Positions 7,444-14,749 of a DNA stretch of 64,000 nucleotides are shown piece after piece. Positions within the stretch are counted from its first letter, which is position 1. Every line of letters begins with the position of its first letter. Origin of the DNA: Gammaproteobacteria bacterium UBA5109 (GTDB taxonomy: Bacteria; Pseudomonadota; Gammaproteobacteria; Pseudomonadales; Pseudohongiellaceae). A program made the position numbers and the translations under genes. The notes under the pieces were generated by a model that saw only the letters and a program-made list of their open reading frames with translations, was not told where the DNA came from and searched no databases. Location: positions 178,311-242,310 of the forward strand of contig DHZH01000008.1 of assembly GCA_002414385.1 (NCBI GenBank). The letters are read 5' to 3'.

Positions 7444-8762
7444 TGACTTCGATTCGATTTTTTCTGGTTGCAGGTATTCTGGCTGCCCTCACCCTGTTTA
7501 ATTTTGTTGCCGCTTTACGCGGATACCAGTCCAGCATGAATGAAGCAGAGGTGCTGTTTGACAATGAGCTGCTGGATTTGTCTCGTCTGGTCGCCAATCT
7601 GGATTTCACAAAAATTCCAGATGATTTCCGTCTGGGAAATAATCTGGCTTTTCAGGTCTGGCAAAATGACGAACTGCTCGGAGCCTCTCTGCATGCACCG
7701 GATGACCCGATCAATGCCTTCCTGCCCGGTTTTGATTTCGCCAACTTTGATGGCTTTCGCTGGCGAACCTATACCCGCTATCAGGCACAGGATAATTTCT
7801 GGATTATAGTCGCGGAACGTACAGACCTTCGCTTTATCCTGGCTGAAAACGTCGTGCTTGAATCAATAACCCCCATACTTATTGGTATTCCCTTGATTGG
7901 CCTGCTGATCTGGCTTGTAGTCAGTCATGGCCTGCGTCCTTTGAAATTACTTTCTACGGAATTACGCAATAAAGATGTCAATGACCTTAGCCCGATTGAC
8001 GCTCAGCGCTCTGCCAGGGAACTGCACCAGGTTATTCACTCGTTAAACGGCTTGTTTCAGCGACTGGATGAATCACTGGAACGCGAAAAACGCTTTTCCG
8101 CAGATGCAGCTCATGAACTGCGCACTCCTATCAGTGCTCTGAAAATTCAGCTGCACAATTTACAGCAGGAAATAGATGATAAAGGCGAATCTTTCCTTGC
8201 TCTTCAGCAAGGTGTTGATCGCATGCAGCACCTGATCGAGCAACTCCTGTCGCTTTACCGCATGACACCGGAACAGTTCAGGGACAATTGCGAAGTGATC
8301 GACCTCAATCACCTGACAAAAGATCTTATCGCCCAGCAATACTCACTGTTTGAGTCCAAACAACAAAAACTTGAAATTGAACAGGAGGCTGGTAAGGCGC
8401 AAATCGTTGGTGAAAAATTTGCCTTACAGACCATGCTGAGCAATTTACTGTCTAATGCCAGTAAATACAGTCCGGTAAAAGGCAAGATAAGAATACGGAT
8501 TTACCATGAAGACACCCGGGTCTGTCTGGAAATTGAAGATAATGGTCCCGGGATTCCGGAGCAGGAAAGAAAACATGTTTTTGAGCGGTTTTACCGTACC
8601 AATCAGCATGAAAATTCACAGGTTCCTGGCTGTGGACTTGGTTTGACCATAGTCAAACATGTTGCAGATCTGCACCATGCACACCTGTTTCTGCAATCAT
8701 CCGACTTTGAAAGCGGTGTAAAATTCAAAGTATGTTTTACAGGGTATCGTTCCAGCTCATGA
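7443..8762 (+). CDS. Sensor histidine kinase (QseC/TctE-like)
   Basis: This 439-residue membrane kinase starts at GTG 7443, overlapping the regulator's stop by one base. A first membrane helix (about 5-25), a periplasmic sensor domain (about 27-140) and a second helix (about 143-162) are followed by a HAMP-like linker. The DHp domain carries the H-box histidine H224 in AAHELRTP. The ATPase domain has the N-box NLLSNASKYSP, the G1 box DNGPGIP and the G2 box GCGLGLTIVKHV. It would phosphorylate the adjacent response regulator. The periplasmic domain shows no His/Met-rich metal motif. Confidence 0.92.
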   Translation: MTSIRFFLVAGILAALTLFNFVAALRGYQSSMNEAEVLFDNELLDLSRLVANLDFTKIPDDFRLGNNLAFQVWQNDELLGASLHAPDDPINAFLPGFDFANFDGFRWRTYTRYQAQDNFWIIVAERTDLRFILAENVVLESITPILIGIPLIGLLIWLVVSHGLRPLKLLSTELRNKDVNDLSPIDAQRSARELHQVIHSLNGLFQRLDESLEREKRFSADAAHELRTPISALKIQLHNLQQEIDDKGESFLALQQGVDRMQHLIEQLLSLYRMTPEQFRDNCEVIDLNHLTKDLIAQQYSLFESKQQKLEIEQEAGKAQIVGEKFALQTMLSNLLSNASKYSPVKGKIRIRIYHEDTRVCLEIEDNGPGIPEQERKHVFERFYRTNQHENSQVPGCGLGLTIVKHVADLHHAHLFLQSSDFESGVKFKVCFTGYRSSS

Positions 8763-9097
8763 ATCCATCAAGAGTGTTATTCATAAGCTTGATTGGCTTT
8801 TGCAGTGTGTACTGCATAACTGCTTTTGCTGCCAGCCAGGAGTTTGAACTACGTATACGTGAGCACCTGTTTTATCCTTCAAACCTTGAAGTACCGGCCA
8901 ACCAGAAAATTCGGCTTGTCATCATCAATGAAGATGCCACGCCGGAAGAATTTGAAAGCTATGAATTAAATCGCGAAAAAGTGATACCCGGAAACAGTCG
9001 TACAGTGATTTTTATCGGCCCCTTGAGTCCGGGTGAGTACGTTTTTTTTGGTGAGTTCTACCCTCGTACCGCACAGGGAAAAATAATCGCCCGGTAA
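8759..9097 (+). CDS. Periplasmic cupredoxin-like protein (EfeO-type)
   Basis: A 112-residue protein starting at an ATG that overlaps the kinase stop (ATGA), with a signal peptide ending near residue 25. The mature part is a single cupredoxin-like beta sandwich with segments LFYPSNLEVPA, EDATPEEFESYELNREKVIPG and FFGEFYPRTAQG, typical of the cupredoxin found next to FTR1/EfeU permeases. The mature chain has no cysteine or methionine and a single histidine (H36), so a classical blue-copper site cannot form. Acidic residues (E63, E64, E66) may bind iron or copper instead. It probably delivers a metal to the permease encoded 4 nt downstream. Confidence 0.75.
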   Translation: MNPSRVLFISLIGFCSVYCITAFAASQEFELRIREHLFYPSNLEVPANQKIRLVIINEDATPEEFESYELNREKVIPGNSRTVIFIGPLSPGEYVFFGEFYPRTAQGKIIAR

Positions 9098-9101
9098 CAT
9101 T

Positions 9102-9932
9102 ATGTTCTTGGATACTGTCATTCTTGTCCTGCAGGAAATTCTCGAAGCCGCGCTAATTATCAGTGTCTTCCTGGCATTAATACGTCACTTCCATGACCTG
9201 AAACCAGGTTCATTCACTCCGGGGCACCTGTGGATTCCCGCAGCGGTTTTGATTGGAGTTTCCGGCGCCTGGATTTATGCCTTTTACATGCCGGATATCA
9301 CCCAGTGGTTTGATTATGTTGGCCTCGAAATCGTTAATTCAGCGCTGCAGATAATGATTATCATACTTCTGCTTTGTTTTTGTTACATGGTCACTTTGGA
9401 GCGTCTGGAAAAATCACCTCGGCTTAACCTGCTCGTGGCTATTTGCCTTACCTTACTGGTTTCCCTGGGAATTATCCGGGAAGTTTCAGAAATTATTATT
9501 TACGCTCAGGGCATACTCTCCAACCCTGAAAATTACAGTCCGGTCCTGCTTGGCAGTCTTATTGCAATAGGAATCGGAGCCAGCAGCGGCATCATTCTCT
9601 ATTATGTCCTGATAAACCTTCATGGCCTCTGGGGCCTGCGAATCTGCCTTATTTTGCTGGCATTATTTGCCGGGAATATGGCATCACAGGCAAGCCTCCT
9701 GCTGATACAGGCAGACTGGCTGCCCTATACCGTGGAATTATGGGACAGTTCTGCCTTGTTACCTGAATATTCAGTGACAGGACAATTACTCTATGCACTT
9801 ATTGGTTATGAAGCCAATCCATCCTTGCTGCAGGTATGCGTTTATATCGGGGCAGTATTACTTATTCTGACCAGTCCACTGTTTCTGCTGAGCTGGCGAT
9901 ATAACAACATGCAAGCAGTTAGTAATTCATGA
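9102..9932 (+). CDS. FTR1/EfeU-like iron permease family protein
   Basis: This 276-residue integral membrane protein has about seven hydrophobic helices. FTR1-family permeases carry two REXXE motifs that bind iron. The second is intact here (R126-E-V-S-E130), while the first reads Q11-E-I-L-E15, with Gln replacing Arg but both glutamates kept. The order cupredoxin then permease matches EfeO/EfeU-like ferrous uptake systems. The Gln substitution could change specificity. It overlaps the next gene by four bases. Confidence 0.78.
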   Translation: MFLDTVILVLQEILEAALIISVFLALIRHFHDLKPGSFTPGHLWIPAAVLIGVSGAWIYAFYMPDITQWFDYVGLEIVNSALQIMIIILLLCFCYMVTLERLEKSPRLNLLVAICLTLLVSLGIIREVSEIIIYAQGILSNPENYSPVLLGSLIAIGIGASSGIILYYVLINLHGLWGLRICLILLALFAGNMASQASLLLIQADWLPYTVELWDSSALLPEYSVTGQLLYALIGYEANPSLLQVCVYIGAVLLILTSPLFLLSWRYNNMQAVSNS

Positions 9933-10654
9933 AAAAGCCTGAGTCTTCATTAGCAGTCAATCTGACATTCATACTGTCTTTATGCTGGTGCCAGGCAGCC
10001 ATGGCCGATGGCCTGAGTATCGACAAAGTTTATCATCCCTATGTGGATGCGCTGGAAAAAGAGCTGGAATACCGCAGCATTTACCCGGAAGCCCAGAGTA
10101 GATCGGCAAACCCTGCACAGATCCACAAGCTCTCCCTGGGGACTTCATTTTCCGATCATTGGTTTGGTGAATTTTATCTGGTGGGAGAAAAAGATCGTCG
10201 AGGAAATTTTGAACTTGAAGCCTATGAACTGGAGCTTAAATGGCAATTGAGTGAACAGGGTGAGTATTTTGCAGACTGGGGTTTGTTGTTTGAATATGAA
10301 AACGAAACCGAAGCCGATATCGAGGAAATCAGTGTCGGAATCCTGAGTGAAAAAGAATGGGGTCGCTGGAGTGGCACCGCCAATTTGCACTTCATTCAGG
10401 AATGGGGGGACGATATTGACGATGAGTTTGAAACAGCATTTGCCTGGCAAAGCCGTTATCGTTATTCACAGGCCCTGGAACCCGGTTTTGAGTTTTATAC
10501 CGGACAGACCGCAACCGGCCTGGGCCCACTTGTACAGGGGGCCATCAACCTTGGGATTCGCAGAAACCTGCACTGGGAAGCTGGCCTGATCTTTGGACTT
10601 GATAACAAAAGCCCCGACCAGACCTTTCGCTTTCTCCTGGAATACGAGTTTTAA
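9929..10654 (+). CDS. Putative outer-membrane beta-barrel protein
   Basis: This 241-residue protein has a signal peptide ending near residue 26 (CQAAMA) and alternating hydrophobic/polar strands such as HWFGEFYLVGEK, EYFADWGLLFEYENE and HWEAGLIFGLD. It ends in a phenylalanine (FLLEYEF), as outer-membrane barrels do. It is the last gene of the operon and probably gives the system an outer-membrane channel or sensor. I do not recognise a named family. It converges on the aminotransferase gene with a 15-base gap and no clear terminator. Confidence 0.65.
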   Translation: MKKPESSLAVNLTFILSLCWCQAAMADGLSIDKVYHPYVDALEKELEYRSIYPEAQSRSANPAQIHKLSLGTSFSDHWFGEFYLVGEKDRRGNFELEAYELELKWQLSEQGEYFADWGLLFEYENETEADIEEISVGILSEKEWGRWSGTANLHFIQEWGDDIDDEFETAFAWQSRYRYSQALEPGFEFYTGQTATGLGPLVQGAINLGIRRNLHWEAGLIFGLDNKSPDQTFRFLLEYEF

Positions 10655-10669
10655 ATGCTTTTTACAGCG

Positions 10670-11866
10670 CTATGCTTGCAGCACACTGGCCACTGAACGT
10701 GCCAGGTATTCAATATTACGCTGGTTGATACCGGCGACGTTGATACGGCTGGAGTTCACCAGATAGATACTGTAATCCTTAATCAGCGTCTGCACCTGCT
10801 CCACGGACAGTCCCAGAAATGAAAACATGCCCTTCTCTCTTTCGATGAAAAAGAAGTCCTGTTGCACCCCTGCTTCCTGTAACTTAACCACCAGTTCACT
10901 GCGCAGATTGTTGATACGTTCACGCATTTCCGTCAGTTCTGCCAGCCATTCGGCTTTGAGTTCTTCATCCGCAAGCACGATTTCAACCAGCTGGGCGCCA
11001 TGCGAGGGTGGCATGGAATAGATCTGCCGGGCCGTTGATAAAATCTGTGAATGTGAGGCACTGACCTGATCGGGTGTTTCACCAATCAGGGTGACTGAAC
11101 CGGTACGCTCCCGGTACAGGCCGAAGTTTTTTGAACAGGACGATGCAATAATCACTTCCGGCAATCTTTCTGCCAGCAGCCGAACACCTTTGACATCCTC
11201 TTCCAGACCGTCACCCAGCCCCTGATAGGCAAGGTCAATAAAAGGGGTAAATCCCTGCTTTTCAGCAGCTTCGGCAAATGCCTGCCACTGTTCCCAGTTC
11301 AGGTCTCCCCCACAGGGGTTATGGCAGCAGCCATGCACCAGGACCAGATCACCGACCTTGGCCTTTTTCAGCGTATCCATCATTTTTTCAAATTCAATTT
11401 CATGCGACTCATAGTTGTAATAGGGATACTCCACCAGTTCCAGCCCGGCAGAACTTAACAGCGGCACATGGTTTGCCCAGGTTGGGGTACTGACCCAGGT
11501 CCGGGTGCGGGGGAAATTTCTGTTTACAAACTCTGCTGCCACACGCAGGGCTCCCGAGCCGCCGGGAGCCAGGACACTGCAGGTTCGCTGATTGTTCAGG
11601 GCTGCACTGTTATCACCCAGAATCATACGGACAGTTGCTTCGTTAAAGCCTGCCGGTCCGGCCTGGGCAACATAGGATTTGGAAACCTCACTCTGCCACA
11701 GCTTCTGTTCCGCTTTCTTGATCGCAGAAACAACCGGAGTTTTACCTTCTTCATCCTTGTAAACACCGACCCCAAGATCAATCTTGTCAGGGTTTTTGTC
11801 TTCTATATAAGCCGCAGAAAGCCCCAGAATGGGGTCAGGAGGACGCCTTTCGATAGTCTGAAACAT
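10670..11866 (-). CDS. Aromatic/aspartate aminotransferase (class I)
   Basis: This 398-residue PLP enzyme is of the AspC/TyrB type. The PLP lysine is K246 in SSCSKNFGLYRERTG, D211 (DLAYQG) pairs with the pyridine nitrogen, and HNP at 182-184 lies at the cofactor site. The N-terminus PPDPILGL is typical of the enterobacterial AspC/TyrB subgroup. It transfers amino groups between aspartate or aromatic amino acids and 2-oxoglutarate in the cytoplasm. Sequence alone does not separate AspC from TyrB. It is monocistronic, read toward the metal/lipid operon. Confidence 0.93.
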   Translation of the reverse strand: MFQTIERRPPDPILGLSAAYIEDKNPDKIDLGVGVYKDEEGKTPVVSAIKKAEQKLWQSEVSKSYVAQAGPAGFNEATVRMILGDNSAALNNQRTCSVLAPGGSGALRVAAEFVNRNFPRTRTWVSTPTWANHVPLLSSAGLELVEYPYYNYESHEIEFEKMMDTLKKAKVGDLVLVHGCCHNPCGGDLNWEQWQAFAEAAEKQGFTPFIDLAYQGLGDGLEEDVKGVRLLAERLPEVIIASSCSKNFGLYRERTGSVTLIGETPDQVSASHSQILSTARQIYSMPPSHGAQLVEIVLADEELKAEWLAELTEMRERINNLRSELVVKLQEAGVQQDFFFIEREKGMFSFLGLSVEQVQTLIKDYSIYLVNSSRINVAGINQRNIEYLARSVASVLQA

Positions 11867-11972
11867 CTTTTTTTTCCGTTATATTTATGAAAGCCGGGCA
11901 GGTTCTGAGCGGGAATTATATCAGCAAGCTTTTCAGCGGAAAACTGTAGAAGCGCGAATATGTTCAGGAATG

Positions 11973-12036
11973 TTCGGGACTAAAGTCCCTCCTACAAGCA
12001 TACCCGATCCTATGTAGGAGCGGTTTTAACCGCGAA
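11973..12036. repeat. REP pair (inverted, BIME-like)
   Basis: Two copies of a GTAGGAG-hairpin-CGAA element face each other: one on the minus strand at 11973-11995 (hairpin GGGAC-TAAA-GTCCC) and one on the plus strand at 12014-12036 (hairpin GCGGTT-TT-AACCGC). This is the REP type mobilised by REP-associated tyrosine transposases in Pseudomonas-like genomes. Four more copies lie at 39536-39676. No transposase gene is present in the window. Confidence 0.85.
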
Positions 12037-12119
12037 GATGCACCTGATAATTCATTCGGGACTGAAGGCTACCGCGTCCTGCTATCGCCCCTTACCCACA
12101 TCCGTGCACTCGCCAGGTT

Positions 12120-12614
12120 TTACGACTGGGACAGTTCCTCATTCATCCTGCGCACCTTGTCCTGCAGGCTGAGTTTGTATTCGGAAAGTTTGGCAGCGAT
12201 TGCTTCATCACTGGTTCCAAGGATTTCAGCAGCCAGAATACCGGCATTTTTGGCACCGTCCAGGGCAACTGTCGCGACCGGAATACCTCCGGGCATCTGC
12301 AAAATGGACAGGACCGAATCCCAGCCATCAATCGAATTGGAAGAATTGATCGGCACACCAATTACCGGCAGGGTTGTCACAGAGGCCACCATTCCGGGCA
12401 GATGAGCAGCACCTCCAGCGCCGGCAATGATCACCTGCAGCCCACGTTCCCGGGCGCTACCGGCATAGTCCATCATGGCTTCGGGTGTTCGGTGTGCGGA
12501 GACCACGGAAATTTCATGACTGATACCGAATTCATCCAGCATATCGGCAGCCTCTTGCATGACCGAAAGGTCTGAACGGCTTCCCATGATGATACCTACG
12601 CGAGCTTTACTCAT
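12120..12614 (-). CDS. purE: N5-carboxyaminoimidazole ribonucleotide mutase
   Basis: This 164-residue class I PurE carries the motifs IIMGSRSDLSVM (residues 8-19), VVSAHRTPE (near 38-46) and AGAGGAAHLPGM (near 65-76). It converts N5-CAIR to CAIR in de novo purine synthesis, using the product of the PurK gene directly upstream. The start overlaps the purK stop by four bases, so the two are translationally coupled. The C-terminal helix has the usual length. Confidence 0.97.
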   Translation of the reverse strand: MSKARVGIIMGSRSDLSVMQEAADMLDEFGISHEISVVSAHRTPEAMMDYAGSARERGLQVIIAGAGGAAHLPGMVASVTTLPVIGVPINSSNSIDGWDSVLSILQMPGGIPVATVALDGAKNAGILAAEILGTSDEAIAAKLSEYKLSLQDKVRRMNEELSQS

Positions 12615-13774
12615 GCCTGCGACTCCTGCTCCTGCAAAGTGACTGCTTTGATGGTTTGTTTTACCTGTGCGACTTTTTCAATCAGTTTATTGCGGTCTTC
12701 GTCAACGATGGTGACATGTCCCATTTTTCTGAAAGGCCTGGTTTCTGCTTTGCCATACAGGAATAAATGTACACCCGGAATAAGCAGCAGCTTGTTCAGG
12801 CCGCTGTAATGCACCGGGCCGGTATGCCCCGCCTCTCCCAGTAAATTTACCATGGCAGAAGGCCGGTTGATAGCGGTCGAACCCAGTGGCAGGTTAAGAA
12901 TCGCACGCAAAAGCTGTTCATACTGGGAAGTCACATTGGCATTAATGGTCTGATGGCCGCTGTTGTGCGGCCGCGGTGCGACTTCATTGACCAGTATTTC
13001 CCCGGACCTGCTGACAAACATTTCCACCGCCAGCAGGCCGATGATCTCCAGTTTCTGCACCAGTGAGCTGGCAATCTCAATTGCCTGATTCTGCAGTTCA
13101 TTGCTGAGCGTACTCGGAGAAATCAGGTAGTCGACCAGATTATGCTCGGCATGAAAAACACATTCGACAATCGGATAAACCGCCACATCACCATGGGCAT
13201 TGCGTGCCGCAATCACGGAGATTTCACGGTCCATATCCACGGCTTTTTCCAATAGTCCTGGCGCATCAAATGCCTTCTCCAGATTGGTTGCGGAATCCAG
13301 CCTGACCACCCCGCCGCCGTCATAGCCTCCCACTCCAAGTTTATTGAACGCCGGCAAAAAATCACTGTGTTTCCTGATATCCGCCAGGTCATCCACAAGC
13401 ACAAACTCTGCCGTCGGAATACCATGCTCCTGATAGAACTGCTTCTGTTTGCGCTTATCCTGAATGGTTTCAATGACACGAGGCTGGGGGCATACCTGCA
13501 GCCCTTCCTTTTCCAGTAGATACAGGGCTTCGACGTTGACGTTTTCTATCTCAATGGTCAGCAGATCGACCCTTTTGCCGAACTCGTAGACCGTAGCAAA
13601 ATCCTGCAGGTCACCCTGAAAAAATTCAGTGGCTATCCCCGCACAGGGGGCAAGTGGTGAAGGGTCAAGCACACAGGTATGAATATCCAGATTCGGGCAG
13701 GCCTGGATCAGCATGCGGCCCAGCTGTCCGCCACCCAGAATACCCAGTTTGAAATCTTTATAGAATGCTTTCAT
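12611..13774 (-). CDS. purK: N5-carboxyaminoimidazole ribonucleotide synthase
   Basis: This 387-residue ATP-grasp enzyme has an N-terminal GILGGGQLGRML nucleotide-fold motif, central VGGYDGGGV and KAVDMDREISV segments, and EVAPRPHNSGH in the active-site loop. It makes N5-CAIR from AIR, bicarbonate and ATP. It is the first gene of a purK-purE operon. Length and motifs are standard. Confidence 0.97.
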   Translation of the reverse strand: MKAFYKDFKLGILGGGQLGRMLIQACPNLDIHTCVLDPSPLAPCAGIATEFFQGDLQDFATVYEFGKRVDLLTIEIENVNVEALYLLEKEGLQVCPQPRVIETIQDKRKQKQFYQEHGIPTAEFVLVDDLADIRKHSDFLPAFNKLGVGGYDGGGVVRLDSATNLEKAFDAPGLLEKAVDMDREISVIAARNAHGDVAVYPIVECVFHAEHNLVDYLISPSTLSNELQNQAIEIASSLVQKLEIIGLLAVEMFVSRSGEILVNEVAPRPHNSGHQTINANVTSQYEQLLRAILNLPLGSTAINRPSAMVNLLGEAGHTGPVHYSGLNKLLLIPGVHLFLYGKAETRPFRKMGHVTIVDEDRNKLIEKVAQVKQTIKAVTLQEQESQA

Positions 13775-13871
13775 GCGCGCTCAGAACGCCACTTTATTCA
13801 TGAAAAGCGGCGCATCTTAACAGGAAAATATTGGCAGTGCGATAGCAGGAGCCCCGAATAATCAGGCCTGA

Positions 13872-14639
13872 TCAGAAGCCGTTGGCTCTAAAGTAGATAT
13901 AGGTGGAGAGTGCCTTGATAGTGACCGCACTTAATTCCTGTCCCCAGGGCGGACAGACACCTAGGCGCCCATTGGCTATCACGTCATAAATTTCCTGCCC
14001 GCTGCCTCCATAAAGCCAGATGTCATCAGTCAGGTCAGGACCACCGAAGGGTTTGTAGCCACTGCCGTCTTCGCCATGGCATTCGGTGCACACTGGCCAT
14101 ACATCTGCTGCCACTTCCACGGCAAAAGGATTGACGTCCTCTCCACTGAGGTAGAGCACATAATCGACCAGGTTATTGATCATGTCTTCATCCATGCCCA
14201 GTTGCGCATACGCCGGCATTTCCGAATAACGCGTATCCGGGCAGCCGCCAAACATTTTGATTGCATCGTCGCAATCAGTATTACGGACGCCGTAGGTAAT
14301 GGTCTGCATGATTTCCATGACCGGCTCGACCGCAGTCATTTCAAGACCGGTGACACCCCAGAGCCAGTCGAAATCAACCAGATTGGGAACACCGGGACCG
14401 CCACTCAGATCTTCGGCATGACATTCGGCACAGTGATTATCGACAGCTTCTTCTGCCAGGTCATTCATGTGAGCAAGCAGTTCTGCATCGGCCTGAACGG
14501 CTTCCGGTGAAGCCAGCAGCAAACGCTCATCAAGCTCGGCATTCTGGGCCTGCAGTGGTGAACTTAACAGGCAGCTTGCCAGAGCAATTATGGCAAATGA
14601 CATTCTGTGTGAATTGAAAACAGAAATAAGGTTTTGCAT
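13872..14639 (-). CDS. Soluble CcoP-like diheme cytochrome c
   Basis: This 255-residue exported protein has a signal peptide (about 1-31) and two c-type heme sites, CAECH at 70-74 and CTECH at 184-188. Segments such as VPNLVDFDWLWG and GGPDLTDDIWLYGGSGQEI match the two heme domains of CcoP/FixP, the subunit III of cbb3 oxidases, but the usual N-terminal membrane anchor is replaced by a cleavable signal. It is probably a periplasmic electron carrier. No other cbb3 genes are nearby. A perfect FNR/Anr box lies 75 bp upstream, so low-oxygen induction is likely. Confidence 0.87.
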   Translation of the reverse strand: MQNLISVFNSHRMSFAIIALASCLLSSPLQAQNAELDERLLLASPEAVQADAELLAHMNDLAEEAVDNHCAECHAEDLSGGPGVPNLVDFDWLWGVTGLEMTAVEPVMEIMQTITYGVRNTDCDDAIKMFGGCPDTRYSEMPAYAQLGMDEDMINNLVDYVLYLSGEDVNPFAVEVAADVWPVCTECHGEDGSGYKPFGGPDLTDDIWLYGGSGQEIYDVIANGRLGVCPPWGQELSAVTIKALSTYIYFRANGF

Positions 14640-14713
14640 GAGGAATCCCCGAGTCTCAGAGCGTTTAAAATAATCAATGTAACAAAGACTGCAAAGTCAT
14701 TAAACTGGCTTAT

Positions 14714-14727
14714 TTGATGAACATCAA
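14714..14727 (-). promoter_or_regulatory. FNR/Anr box
   Basis: TTGATGAACATCAA is an exact match to the FNR/Anr consensus TTGAT-N4-ATCAA. It lies in the 110-base gap between the GH13 phosphorylase gene and the diheme cytochrome gene, with its centre about 81 bp before the cytochrome start. This fits class II activation at a promoter about 40 bp upstream of the coding sequence. Confidence 0.7.
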
Positions 14728-14749
14728 GCCCAACATTTACCTCTGTAAT

